From the NCBI GenBank assembly GCA_020171895.1, contig JAIVAN010000003.1, positions 124,001 through 188,000 of the forward strand: DNA of 64,000 bases. The letters run 5' to 3'. A program made the position numbers and the translations under genes. The stretch is from Bacillus timonensis. Lineage in GTDB: Bacteria > Bacillota > Bacilli > Bacillales > Bacillaceae_L. A model generated the notes under the pieces. That model was not told the DNA's origin and searched no databases. It saw nothing but the letters and a program-made list of their open reading frames with translations. Positions within the stretch are counted from its first letter, which is position 1. Each line of letters starts with the position of its first letter. This document shows positions 1 to 7,519 of this stretch, one piece after another.

Positions 1-273
1 GCAATTGTTCTTGACATAATGTTAGAAGAAAAAGGAATAGATGGTTGGGACATCATTAAAGAATTAAAGAAGAATGAACAACTATCGAAGATTCCAATTT
101 TTATTTCTTCAGCGTTAGAAGAAAAGGAAAAAGGGTTGGCTCTAGGTGCTAATGAATATTTGGTCAAGCCATACCAACCAAGTAAACTGTCTAAAACAAT
201 CCTGCAAACTTTACTTGTACGTGATCGTGAAGGTCCTATTCATATACCTACTGAGAATTTTAACAGTGAATAA
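1..273 (+). CDS. C-terminal receiver (REC) domain of a truncated signalling protein
   Basis: The gene enters from the left edge, so only the last 90 codons are seen. The reading frame opens with a beta strand ending in VLDIM, whose Asp is the probable phosphoacceptor. It continues through an FISSA strand and a LVKPYQP segment with the conserved receiver Lys-Pro. About 20 residues follow the domain, so the receiver is at the C-terminus of its protein. That would fit a hybrid histidine kinase, a multi-receiver diguanylate cyclase or a CheV-like protein. cheV precedes ykyB in B. subtilis, but the residues around the Lys do not look like CheV to me. The partner and output are unknown. A terminator follows directly. 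Confidence 0.75.
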   Translation, partial: AIVLDIMLEEKGIDGWDIIKELKKNEQLSKIPIFISSALEEKEKGLALGANEYLVKPYQPSKLSKTILQTLLVRDREGPIHIPTENFNSE

Positions 274-282
274 CGAAAAACG

Positions 283-307
283 GAGATGGGGCACCATCTC
301 TTTTTTG
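283..307 (+). terminator. Rho-independent terminator after the receiver gene
   Basis: A 7-bp stem (GAGATGG pairing with CCATCTC) with a 4-nt loop is followed by six T residues. Confidence 0.8.
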
Positions 308-408
308 TTAAGTTTCATTCAATTATTTTACACCTACGTAATAAGAGATTTTTTAAAATAATTACGCTATGATAGACAAAACAAAACTATCGTAAGGAGA
401 GGATATGT

Positions 409-951
409 TTGGATTTGATTGAAACAGCAAGATTATATGCGAAAAAGGCTCATGAAGGACAAGTAAGAAGACTGACAAATGAACCATACTTTGTACATGT
501 CGAAGCTGTAGCAAACCTATTAAAACAGGAAGGCTTTTCTGCTGAAGTGGTTGCAGCAGGTTACTTACATGACACGGTTGAAGATACTGATGTTTCCATA
601 ACAGATATTGAGGGAGCATTTGGAAAGAAAGTAGCTGCACTCGTACAGTTTAATACAGAAAATAAAGCGTTATCCTGGGAAGATAGAAAAAAACATACAA
701 TTGATACTTTAGACGGAGCATCATTAGAAGAACGAGTCCTAGTCGCTGCAGACAAATTAGATAATATAAGTAGCTTACTATCTCATCAAAATAAAAAAGA
801 TTTATGGTCAGCTTTTAAAAGGGGACCTGAAAAACAAGAATGGTATTATAAAAATGTCGCACTCAAGTTGTTAAGTGGAGAAGATGAACCACAAAGATTA
901 TTCTTGCAATTGAATGAGAAGGTAAATGAACTTTTTTCAAAGCATTTATAA
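409..951 (+). CDS. HD-domain phosphohydrolase, RelA/SpoT-hydrolase-like
   Basis: This 180-residue soluble protein carries an HD-superfamily metal site: an early His in the AHEGQ segment, then LHDTVEDTD near residue 53. That pattern is typical of the (p)ppGpp hydrolase half of RelA/SpoT and of stand-alone Mesh1-like hydrolases. It has no synthetase, TGS or ACT domain, so it can only hydrolyse. Cleavage of (p)ppGpp or another nucleotide is inferred from the family, and the real substrate is unknown. The start is TTG at 409, because the AAGGAGAGG site ends 6 nt upstream and the nearer ATG at 405 runs into a stop after five codons. It is monocistronic between two terminators. Confidence 0.8.
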   Translation: MDLIETARLYAKKAHEGQVRRLTNEPYFVHVEAVANLLKQEGFSAEVVAAGYLHDTVEDTDVSITDIEGAFGKKVAALVQFNTENKALSWEDRKKHTIDTLDGASLEERVLVAADKLDNISSLLSHQNKKDLWSAFKRGPEKQEWYYKNVALKLLSGEDEPQRLFLQLNEKVNELFSKHL

Positions 952-963
952 TAGAAATGAACT

Positions 964-1002
964 TTAAAAAAAGAGGCTTGGCAATTTGATATGCCAACCT
1001 CT
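964..1002 (-). terminator. Rho-independent terminator downstream of ykyB
   Basis: An imperfect 11-bp stem (AGAGGTTGGCA type) is followed on the minus strand by seven T residues. It sits 20 nt past the ykyB stop and between convergent genes, so it may also stop the plus-strand transcript. Confidence 0.7.
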
Positions 1003-1019
1003 TAATTATACATAAGAAA

Positions 1020-1490
1020 TCATCTATAACTTTCACCTAGTTTTTTGAATACAGGCTTCTGATAGCCTCTCTTTTGGTTTCGCTGTTGAAATTGTGTGTC
1101 GTCTTCCTTTAGACCAACATAAGATTGCAACAATGATTTTGCCTGAGATAACGAAATATAAGCTTTAGGGTTTCGATATGATTGATTTAATGTTCCGAGG
1201 TGTTGAAGCTCGTTGAAGTCATCTTTTGAAGGTGGCATATGAAAGAAATATTCACCTGCAGACACGAGGACATCTGATTGTTGTTGACTATTTTTTGGAT
1301 TTCTTGAAAAATGTAAGCCTTCTTTTTTAGCTTTACCCTCTGTGAGAAGCTTTTCTAGTGATTTTCGTTTTAATAAGTAGAGAAATTTAGGGTTTGTAGC
1401 TGTTTTTGCATGCTTGTTCACAATAAAGATGGCCTTTGCGAGGTTATCAATTGTTGGTTTTAGCGGGATGTTTTTTTCTTGCCTATTCAT
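1020..1490 (-). CDS. ykyB: YkyB family protein of unknown function
   Basis: The 156-residue protein matches the YkyB family I know from Bacillus. The diagnostic middle section reads GLHFSRNP, SQQQSDVLVS, FHMPPSKDDF and LNQSYRNPK. No transmembrane segment or known catalytic motif is visible, and the function is unknown. The length agrees with the family, with a variable basic C-terminal tail. The start is ATG at 1490 behind an AAAGGAG site. The order ykyB then (further left on this strand) an MFS gene and ykuD repeats the B. subtilis order, except that an HD-GYP gene is inserted after ykyB. Confidence 0.85.
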   Translation of the reverse strand: MNRQEKNIPLKPTIDNLAKAIFIVNKHAKTATNPKFLYLLKRKSLEKLLTEGKAKKEGLHFSRNPKNSQQQSDVLVSAGEYFFHMPPSKDDFNELQHLGTLNQSYRNPKAYISLSQAKSLLQSYVGLKEDDTQFQQRNQKRGYQKPVFKKLGESYR

Positions 1491-1503
1491 CTTTGCGCTC
1501 CTT

Positions 1504-1531
1504 TCTATATAATTCTAATTATACTTGTCAA
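1504..1531 (-). promoter_or_regulatory. Probable sigma-A promoter of ykyB
   Basis: On the minus strand a perfect TTGACA (1526-1531) is followed after 16 nt by TATAGA (1504-1509), just ahead of the ykyB ribosome site. Confidence 0.5.
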
Positions 1532-1577
1532 ATCTTTTTTTGCAAATAGCTTTGATTAAATCAATTATTTACAAGAT

Positions 1578-1608
1578 AGCAAAAGGCTGACTTTCGTTAG
1601 TCAGCCTT
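1578..1608 (-). terminator. Terminator overlapping the end of the HD-GYP gene
   Basis: The inverted repeat AAGGCTGAC/GTCAGCCTT spans the stop codon of the gene. The U-run on the minus strand is short (CTTTTGC), so termination may be partial. Confidence 0.55.
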
Positions 1609-3126
1609 CTTTTGTAAAAGGGATTGTTCCTCTTGAATATGTGTTTGTTCTTTTATTAATTCAATGAAAATGGAGGCGAAAAAAGGATCCCATTGTGTTC
1701 CTTTTCCTTCTTCAATAATCGATATTGCTTTTTGAATTTCCATGCCTTTTCGATAAGGGCGATCTGAAGTCATTGCATCAAATGCATCGGCTACAGCCAT
1801 AATTCTTCCAAATATAGGGATGTCATCTCCTATTAATCCCTCTGGATAGCCCTTTCCATCATACCTTTCATGATGATACTTAACACCAGGAATTAGTGGT
1901 GCCATTGCTTCGCTAGGTTGAATCTGCTCGAGTATTTTTGCCCCAACAGTTGGATGAGTCTTTATAATAGCGTATTCCTCATCTGTAAGGCGACCATCCT
2001 TTAAAAGAATTTGATCACGAATTCCAATTTTACCGATATCATGAAGAAGGGCAGATTTTCTTAAGCGTTCAACTTCATCTTGTGAAAACCCTGCCTTTTT
2101 AGCAATTTTTACTGAGTAATCAGCAACACGCACAGAATGACCAGCCGTATATGGGTCACGAGCGTCTAGCGTAGCAGCTAACGTCGAGTAAAAACTATCT
2201 AATAATTGTTGATTTAAGTGATCTCTTTCAGTGATACTTTGAACCATCATGTTAAATCCAGTCACTAGACGTGAAAATTCATCTGAATAAATATCCTCCG
2301 AGTATTCAAATTTTCCTTCCTCAACGTCCTTCATATTTTCCTGAAGCTGAATGATTGGCTGAGCTATGTTTTTAAAAAGTAAGTAAGCGCCTAATGAAGC
2401 ACACAATGTGGATATGAGAATAATGACTAATCCCCAGCTCCAGTATTCATAAAATTCAGCTTTAGACATATCTGAGAGTCGAACTTGAGATGCTAAGCTA
2501 AATAAAAGAAGGGGAAAAATCCCAATGAAAATGGCACTAAATTGAAACTTCTTTTGAATAGAAACGAGAACTTCTCCATTTAAAGAAATCCATTTTTTAT
2601 GCCTTTTAATTCCCAATTGTCTGATATGGTACAAAATGGGTTGAATGGCTTTAGATGTTAAGAAAAATTCAATTAAGGCATGCATAGTAGCAACAAGAAT
2701 CGCTCCTATGATTGCATAAAGAATATACCGATTTGTTAAAGAAATATATTCATAGTAGATAAGAGCAGATGTCATTGAGATAGCTGGGACTGATATTCCA
2801 AGTAAATGCGGTCCTAAAATACGCTTTACTGTTAAAAGCGGAAATTGGTGAGTTTGATTATAAGCCGTTTTAATATTTTCAAAAGTAGGCATTTCTGTAT
2901 GAAAGACTTTTTTAATAGGCTTCAAATGTTGAATAAAAACTGTCATTTCAATTACACACATAATCAGTAGCGATGTTATGAGCACAACAGCTAAGTATGT
3001 TTGCTCAATCATCGGTATTTGTAGAGTCGAAAACATAAATATTCCTCCAACACCTACCACGGCTATAACTGATCCAATTAAATAATTGCGAATGAGCCTT
3101 TTTACAAATTGTTGATAGATAGACAT
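1597..3126 (-). CDS. Membrane-bound HD-GYP domain c-di-GMP phosphodiesterase
   Basis: This 509-residue protein has an N-terminal membrane module of about six hydrophobic segments (two groups, roughly 10-155 and 195-255). A HAMP-like linker follows at about 255-305, then an HD-GYP domain. The HD pair lies in ALLHDIGKIGI (about 362-363) and the GYP signature in HHERYDGKGYP (about 426-428). All metal and signature residues expected of an active c-di-GMP phosphodiesterase are present. The input signal is unknown. ATG at 3126 is preferred over the in-frame TTG at 3144, because an AGCAGG site is 8 nt ahead of it. It is one of three c-di-GMP-related genes in the window and lies between ykyB and an MFS gene. 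Confidence 0.85.
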   Translation of the reverse strand: MSIYQQFVKRLIRNYLIGSVIAVVGVGGIFMFSTLQIPMIEQTYLAVVLITSLLIMCVIEMTVFIQHLKPIKKVFHTEMPTFENIKTAYNQTHQFPLLTVKRILGPHLLGISVPAISMTSALIYYEYISLTNRYILYAIIGAILVATMHALIEFFLTSKAIQPILYHIRQLGIKRHKKWISLNGEVLVSIQKKFQFSAIFIGIFPLLLFSLASQVRLSDMSKAEFYEYWSWGLVIILISTLCASLGAYLLFKNIAQPIIQLQENMKDVEEGKFEYSEDIYSDEFSRLVTGFNMMVQSITERDHLNQQLLDSFYSTLAATLDARDPYTAGHSVRVADYSVKIAKKAGFSQDEVERLRKSALLHDIGKIGIRDQILLKDGRLTDEEYAIIKTHPTVGAKILEQIQPSEAMAPLIPGVKYHHERYDGKGYPEGLIGDDIPIFGRIMAVADAFDAMTSDRPYRKGMEIQKAISIIEEGKGTQWDPFFASIFIELIKEQTHIQEEQSLLQKKAD

Positions 3127-3185
3127 TAAAGTACCTGCTTTCAACTTTACTAGAATTCTCTTATTATACTATAACTTTTGAGAAT

Positions 3186-3221
3186 ACATATAAAAAGAAC
3201 ACTACCAAAATATAGTGTTCT
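3186..3221 (-). terminator. Terminator of the padR-MFS operon
   Basis: A 10-bp perfect stem AAGAACACTA/TAGTGTTCTT overlaps the stop codon of the MFS gene. It is followed on the minus strand by TTTTTATATG. Confidence 0.7.
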
Positions 3222-4495
3222 TAAACAGAGGTTGAAGCTTGAGCCTCTTTATTAACCGTTATTTTTTTCCGTGACACGTAAATTAGGACACTTGATCCAA
3301 GTAACAATGTACCTATGCCTGAAAGAACCATTACTGCTCCTACCCCAATCCACTCAGCAAGGATGGCACCTAGTGCAGGTGCAAGAAGCATCGCAAAGGT
3401 TTGAATCGATTGAGCGGAAGACGAAACTCTTCCCATTAATTTTGAAGGTGTTTCGGTTTGTAAAATAAAACCATACGGAATGATAGAAAAAGAATTGAGT
3501 ACACCAATTAAAAATGCAATGAGAATCCAAACAACATCATGAAAGGATATGAGTTGCATACCACCTAATCCAACAATCGAAGTAATCATACCTCCAATAA
3601 CCATCATCAATGTCATTGTTGAAAGAGGGCGTTTCTTCCAGTTGGTCCATTGACCAGCAGAAAGTGAGCCAACTACACTACCAAACCCTACTGCACTTAT
3701 TAAAACTCCAAATGAAGTTTCATTAAATCCTAAGCTTTTTGCAAAATAAATCAGTAAACCATCATACAAAAAGATGAGAAAAAAAGCGACGGATGAAACG
3801 GATATTGCTAGCTTTAGTACGGTTGTATGACGAATGTGAGAAAGGCCTTCCTTAAATTCCTTCCAGAAGCTTTTCTTTTGTACCCTAATTTGAGATTGGT
3901 CTGTATCTTCATTACTTTCTTTAAGTGAAGGCAGCGTCATTAAAATGAAAGCAGAAATTAAGAACCCTATTGCTTCAATAATAAACGGACTGCGAGGGCC
4001 GAGTGTTGCTATACATAGTCCACCGAGAGCAGGGCCAACAATCTTCATGACATTAACTGATAGCTGGCTAAGTGTAACCGCTTGTGGTAAGTCTTCTTCA
4101 GGAACAGTTAGTTTAATCGTAGATTGCCGCGCTGGATCAAATAATGCACCTAAAATCCCTTTACCAAACACGAGTACAAGTAAAACATAGATATTCGGAG
4201 CAAAAATAAGACCAATGACAAATACGATTCTGCTTAGATCGCACACAACCATGACCGTTTTTCTTGACCAGCGATCAACAAATACGCTTGTAAAAGGACC
4301 AACTATCACCCATGGAAGTGCCAATGCAATGATTAAGGCTGCAACAGCTGTTTCATTTAAGTTCCAGTTGTACACGATAATAACTTGAAGGGCAATTAAG
4401 TCTAACCAGTTACCCATATCCGAAAAAATTTGTGCACTAAACAATGAGCGATATTCGCGAACTTTTAAAGGTGAAAATATGTTTTTTGTCTTCAT
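3221..4495 (-). CDS. MFS exporter, MFS_3 (EntS/macrolide-efflux-like) type
   Basis: The 424-residue protein is hydrophobic, with about 12 predicted membrane helices. The start resembles the MFS_3 group (REYRSLFSAQIFSDMGNWLD). The loop 2-3 motif is VFVDRWSRKTVM, the MFS motif A. Members usually export drugs, macrolides or siderophores by proton antiport, but the substrate is not readable from sequence. It starts 2 nt after the end of the padR-like gene, so the two form an operon. PadR control suggests induction by a toxic or phenolic compound. B. subtilis has an MFS gene (ykuC) at the same place, and I cannot confirm orthology. Confidence 0.8.
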   Translation of the reverse strand: MKTKNIFSPLKVREYRSLFSAQIFSDMGNWLDLIALQVIIVYNWNLNETAVAALIIALALPWVIVGPFTSVFVDRWSRKTVMVVCDLSRIVFVIGLIFAPNIYVLLVLVFGKGILGALFDPARQSTIKLTVPEEDLPQAVTLSQLSVNVMKIVGPALGGLCIATLGPRSPFIIEAIGFLISAFILMTLPSLKESNEDTDQSQIRVQKKSFWKEFKEGLSHIRHTTVLKLAISVSSVAFFLIFLYDGLLIYFAKSLGFNETSFGVLISAVGFGSVVGSLSAGQWTNWKKRPLSTMTLMMVIGGMITSIVGLGGMQLISFHDVVWILIAFLIGVLNSFSIIPYGFILQTETPSKLMGRVSSSAQSIQTFAMLLAPALGAILAEWIGVGAVMVLSGIGTLLLGSSVLIYVSRKKITVNKEAQASTSV

Positions 4496-4496
4496 A

Positions 4497-5102
4497 TTAC
4501 TCCTCCTCTGCTAGTTTTTTTAGAAAGTGCTCTCTTTTCTCAAATAAACCATTCGGATTTTGGTAAGGTGGCTGGGCTGGACCTTGCAGTTGCTTAATTG
4601 TTTCATCCATCCATTCTAATTCTGCTCGTAGTCGCGTTTGAAAATGGCGAATAGCTAGCATTGCGTATTCGCTTATGGTTGAATAGCCATTTAAAGGCCA
4701 TTTCATCACATACTCATATAACTCTGATGTTTTCTTCTTTCTTTCAATCACGTGTGATAATAACACGCTTCTTCCATTAGGTATGGTGTCGGTCCATCCA
4801 ATCATTTTTAATAGAAATTCATCTTTAATGGAAGGATAATCAACTTGCTCTAAATACCAAGCTTCTAAAACTTTTAAGCCTTTATAAGTGAGTTCATAAT
4901 ATTTTTTCTGTCTGCCATCTGTTTCTGTCTCTGTTGATTTAATTAAGCCTTCATTTTCTAGCTTCTTTAACCGAGGATAGATACTACCAAAACTCATCCC
5001 CCAATACAAACCAGCGCCTTTATGCTCAAATTCAACTTTTATATCATATCCCGTACATGGTCTGTAACTGATCACACTTAAAATCGCATGTTCGACTGAC
5101 AT
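4497..5102 (-). CDS. PadR-family transcriptional regulator
   Basis: This 201-residue protein has an N-terminal winged helix (SVEHAILSVISYRPCTGYDI, residues 1-20, then the YWGMSFGSIYPRLKKLENEGLI recognition and wing region). A helical C-terminal dimerisation domain (PadR_C, about 95-180) follows. PadR proteins repress efflux or phenolic-acid genes and release DNA on ligand binding. The start ATG at 5102 is favoured over ATG 5108 because the GAGGTGA site then has normal spacing. A long perfect inverted repeat overlaps its promoter, so autoregulation of this gene and the MFS gene behind it is likely. The ligand is unknown. Confidence 0.88.
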   Translation of the reverse strand: MSVEHAILSVISYRPCTGYDIKVEFEHKGAGLYWGMSFGSIYPRLKKLENEGLIKSTETETDGRQKKYYELTYKGLKVLEAWYLEQVDYPSIKDEFLLKMIGWTDTIPNGRSVLLSHVIERKKKTSELYEYVMKWPLNGYSTISEYAMLAIRHFQTRLRAELEWMDETIKQLQGPAQPPYQNPNGLFEKREHFLKKLAEEE

Positions 5103-5125
5103 AAGCATTCACCTCTATAGAAAAT

Positions 5126-5177
5126 ATATATCGAATTGATATATCTAAATGATATATCAATTCGATATATTAGTCAA
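5126..5177 (-). promoter_or_regulatory. padR promoter covered by a perfect 20-bp inverted repeat (operator)
   Basis: Arms at 5126-5145 and 5151-5170 are perfect 20-bp inverted repeats around the 5-nt spacer TAAAT. Each arm itself contains the shorter palindrome ATATC-N5-GATAT. On the minus strand TTGACT (5172-5177) and TATCAT (5149-5154) are 17 nt apart, so the right arm fills the promoter spacer and the left arm lies at and beyond the start point. Repression by the PadR protein is inferred. Confidence 0.75.
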
Positions 5178-5221
5178 GAAAAAATTGGAAAATAGGCTAT
5201 AGGCTGAGTAATTCACATAGA

Positions 5222-5252
5222 AAAACCCACACCTTCATTCAAGGTAGTGGGT
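5222..5252 (-). terminator. Rho-independent terminator of ykuD
   Basis: The stem ACCCAC(T)ACCTT/AAGGTGTGGGT, as read on the minus strand, is followed by a T-run. It lies 12 nt past the ykuD stop. Confidence 0.75.
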
Positions 5253-5263
5253 AAAAGGTTTAA

Positions 5264-5758
5264 CTAGGGCCTTATTAAGACCTCAGTGCCATTCGGAACA
5301 ATTGAGGCTAGTTCAAGCACATCTTTATTATACATTCTTATACAACCAAGAGAGACTGCTTTTCCAATCGAACTAGGATTATTGGTCCCGTGAATTCCAT
5401 AATGAATCTTTGACAAACTTAGCCACATTGAGCCAAACGGACCACCAGGATTCGGCTCACGGTTAACAATCACAAAATCACCAATTGGAGTAGAGGTGAC
5501 AATTTTACCAACTGCAATTGGATAACGTCTTATGATGCTCCCTTTTTCATTGAGAGTAAGTGTTCTTGAGCCGACTGATACTTGGATGGTGTAAGGAATA
5601 GATTCCTTTGCTGGAAGCCCTGGTATTTTAATGACTTGCCCAGGATAAATCAAATTTGGATTAGGAATTGAATTGGCTAGAATCAATTCCTGTAGACTTC
5701 TCCGATAATTCAATGCAATCAAACCTAATGTTTCACCAGGCTTTACGATATGATTCAA
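5264..5758 (-). CDS. ykuD: L,D-transpeptidase with LysM domain
   Basis: The 164-residue length is the same as B. subtilis YkuD. Residues 1-46 form a LysM peptidoglycan-binding domain ([20 protein letters not shown]). Residues 54-164 form the YkuD catalytic domain with HGTN at 123 and the SLGCIRM motif, giving Cys139 as nucleophile with His123 and Arg141. The enzyme makes 3-3 cross-links in peptidoglycan. In B. subtilis it is associated with late sporulation and the spore. There is no signal peptide, which is normal for this protein. ykuE, the next gene in B. subtilis, is here about 30 kb away. Confidence 0.93.
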   Translation of the reverse strand: MNHIVKPGETLGLIALNYRRSLQELILANSIPNPNLIYPGQVIKIPGLPAKESIPYTIQVSVGSRTLTLNEKGSIIRRYPIAVGKIVTSTPIGDFVIVNREPNPGGPFGSMWLSLSKIHYGIHGTNNPSSIGKAVSLGCIRMYNKDVLELASIVPNGTEVLIRP

Positions 5759-5878
5759 GACATCACCACCTATTTTTAGTTAATATATGTTTTTTCTTTC
5801 TATAAAAAAACATTAAATAATGAATGCTCATATATATAGTAGTGGAGTTTCTTGATCGGGAGAGGAGGCGTATGCCAT

Positions 5879-7408
5879 TTGAAAGATTATTTTGGAATTA
5901 TTGATATAGGTTCTAATACAATTAGACTCGTTATCTATAAGGAGGATAAAAACGGAAGATTTAAGGAGTATCAAAATATTAAAGTAGGAGCCAGGCTTCA
6001 AAGCTATCTAACTCCTGAAAAAATACTATCCGAAAAAGGAGTTGAAATTCTTTTAAGCTCCTTATTAAGTTTTCAGGAGGTAACCCGTTTTTATGGTGTT
6101 AGCGATATTGCAGCAGTTGCAACTGCAACAATAAGACAATCTACTAATAAATCACAAATTTTAAAACTTATCGCTGAAAAAACAGATTTTCAAGTGAGTA
6201 TTCTTTCAGAATATCAGGAGGCATTTTTTGGTTATTGTGCGGTCGTAAATTCTACATCGATAAATGAAGGAATAACTGTTGATATTGGTGGGGGAAGTAG
6301 TGAGGTTACTTATTTCAAAGATCGTCAACTCGTTCAATTTCACAGCTTTCCGTTTGGAGCACTTTCCTTAACCAATCTGTTTGTAAAATCTGACATACCT
6401 ACTGAGAAGGAATTAAACTCCATGCTTAATTATATAAAGGGGTGTATTTCTAAAATCGGTTGGATGAAGGATAAATCCTTACCTTTAATTGCGATGGGTG
6501 GAAGTGCAAGAGCATTAGCACAATTGGATCAATATATTAAAAATTATTCTCTTGCTGGCTTACATCAATATGAATTTACTTATGAAGATGTCAAAAATAC
6601 AAAGGAATTTATAAGCAGTCTAACGGTAGAAGATCTGACGAAATTAGATGTACTATCTAAAGAACGGACGGACACCATTCATGCATCAATCATTATCTTT
6701 CAAGCAATTTTTGAAGAAACGGAGCTTACTAAAATTGTCCTAAGTAGAAAAGGTTTAAGAGATGGAATATTTTATTGTAAAAGTATGAACGAAGAAGGTA
6801 CACACTTAGTTCCTGATGTTATTGAAGAAGGGTTTCTAGAGCTAGCTCATGATTTTCAAGTAGACAGGTCAAATGTTGAATATGTAACGGAGTTAGCAGC
6901 TTCATTATATTTTCAATTTGTCACACTAGGTTACTTACCATATCAAGAAGGGGATTTAATGGATTTAAAGCGTGCATCTTCTTTATTTTATGTTGGAGGA
7001 TATGTAGATTCCGAATCTAGTAGTCAACATACATTTTATCTATTGGCCAATCGGACAATTGACGGACTATTGCATAAAGAACGGGTCAAGCTTGCATTAC
7101 TCGCCTCGTATAAAAACAAAGCAACATTTAAACAATACATCCAACCATTTCACCATTGGTTTTCTAAGGATGAACAGAAGTCAATTAAGGTAATTGGAGC
7201 AGTATTAAAATTTGCTCATAGTTTAAATGATACGAAAAGAAAGATCATTAAAGGCATACACTTAACTAAAGCCCAATGCGATCTTATCATTCATATTAGG
7301 TGTGGAGAAAATTGGACACCAGAGCTATTCAAAGCAGAAAAGCAAAAGAAACTACTTGAAAAGGCAATTAAACAACCGATTATTCTGCAATTTTATTTAT
7401 ATAAATAG
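5879..7408 (+). CDS. ppx: Exopolyphosphatase, Ppx/GppA family
   Basis: This 509-residue protein shows the ASKHA phosphatase fold: GIIDIGSNTIRLVIY at the N-terminus (phosphate loop 1), VDIGGGSSEVTYF (loop 2) near residue 137, and AMGGSARALAQL (adenosine motif) near 205. A C-terminal HD-like helical region follows from about 300. It hydrolyses inorganic polyphosphate, or pppGpp in GppA members, from the chain end. TTG at 5879 is the best start because AGAGGAGGCG ends 8 nt before it. An in-frame TTG at 5852 lacks a site, and the ATG at 5872 is in another frame. It precedes ppk with a 111-nt gap, forming a polyphosphate turnover pair. Confidence 0.9.
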   Translation: MKDYFGIIDIGSNTIRLVIYKEDKNGRFKEYQNIKVGARLQSYLTPEKILSEKGVEILLSSLLSFQEVTRFYGVSDIAAVATATIRQSTNKSQILKLIAEKTDFQVSILSEYQEAFFGYCAVVNSTSINEGITVDIGGGSSEVTYFKDRQLVQFHSFPFGALSLTNLFVKSDIPTEKELNSMLNYIKGCISKIGWMKDKSLPLIAMGGSARALAQLDQYIKNYSLAGLHQYEFTYEDVKNTKEFISSLTVEDLTKLDVLSKERTDTIHASIIIFQAIFEETELTKIVLSRKGLRDGIFYCKSMNEEGTHLVPDVIEEGFLELAHDFQVDRSNVEYVTELAASLYFQFVTLGYLPYQEGDLMDLKRASSLFYVGGYVDSESSSQHTFYLLANRTIDGLLHKERVKLALLASYKNKATFKQYIQPFHHWFSKDEQKSIKVIGAVLKFAHSLNDTKRKIIKGIHLTKAQCDLIIHIRCGENWTPELFKAEKQKKLLEKAIKQPIILQFYLYK

Positions 7409-7519
7409 AAAACAAACTTCGTAGATTGATTCGTTGTTTATCCCTGTTGATCCATCCATCTGAGGTTAATTCCTAACGTGGTCTTCACAAATGGTTTAAA
7501 GAGGGTGAGAGGAAAAATC

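Noticed and set aside
1-273. Partial receiver gene as cheV
   Set aside because: cheV is next to ykyB in B. subtilis, but the residues around the conserved Lys and the C-terminal tail look more like a hybrid kinase or multi-receiver protein. Only the receiver domain is certain.
405-419. ATG at 405 as start of the HD hydrolase gene
   Set aside because: It is in another frame and meets TGA after five codons. TTG at 409 has the proper frame and spacing.
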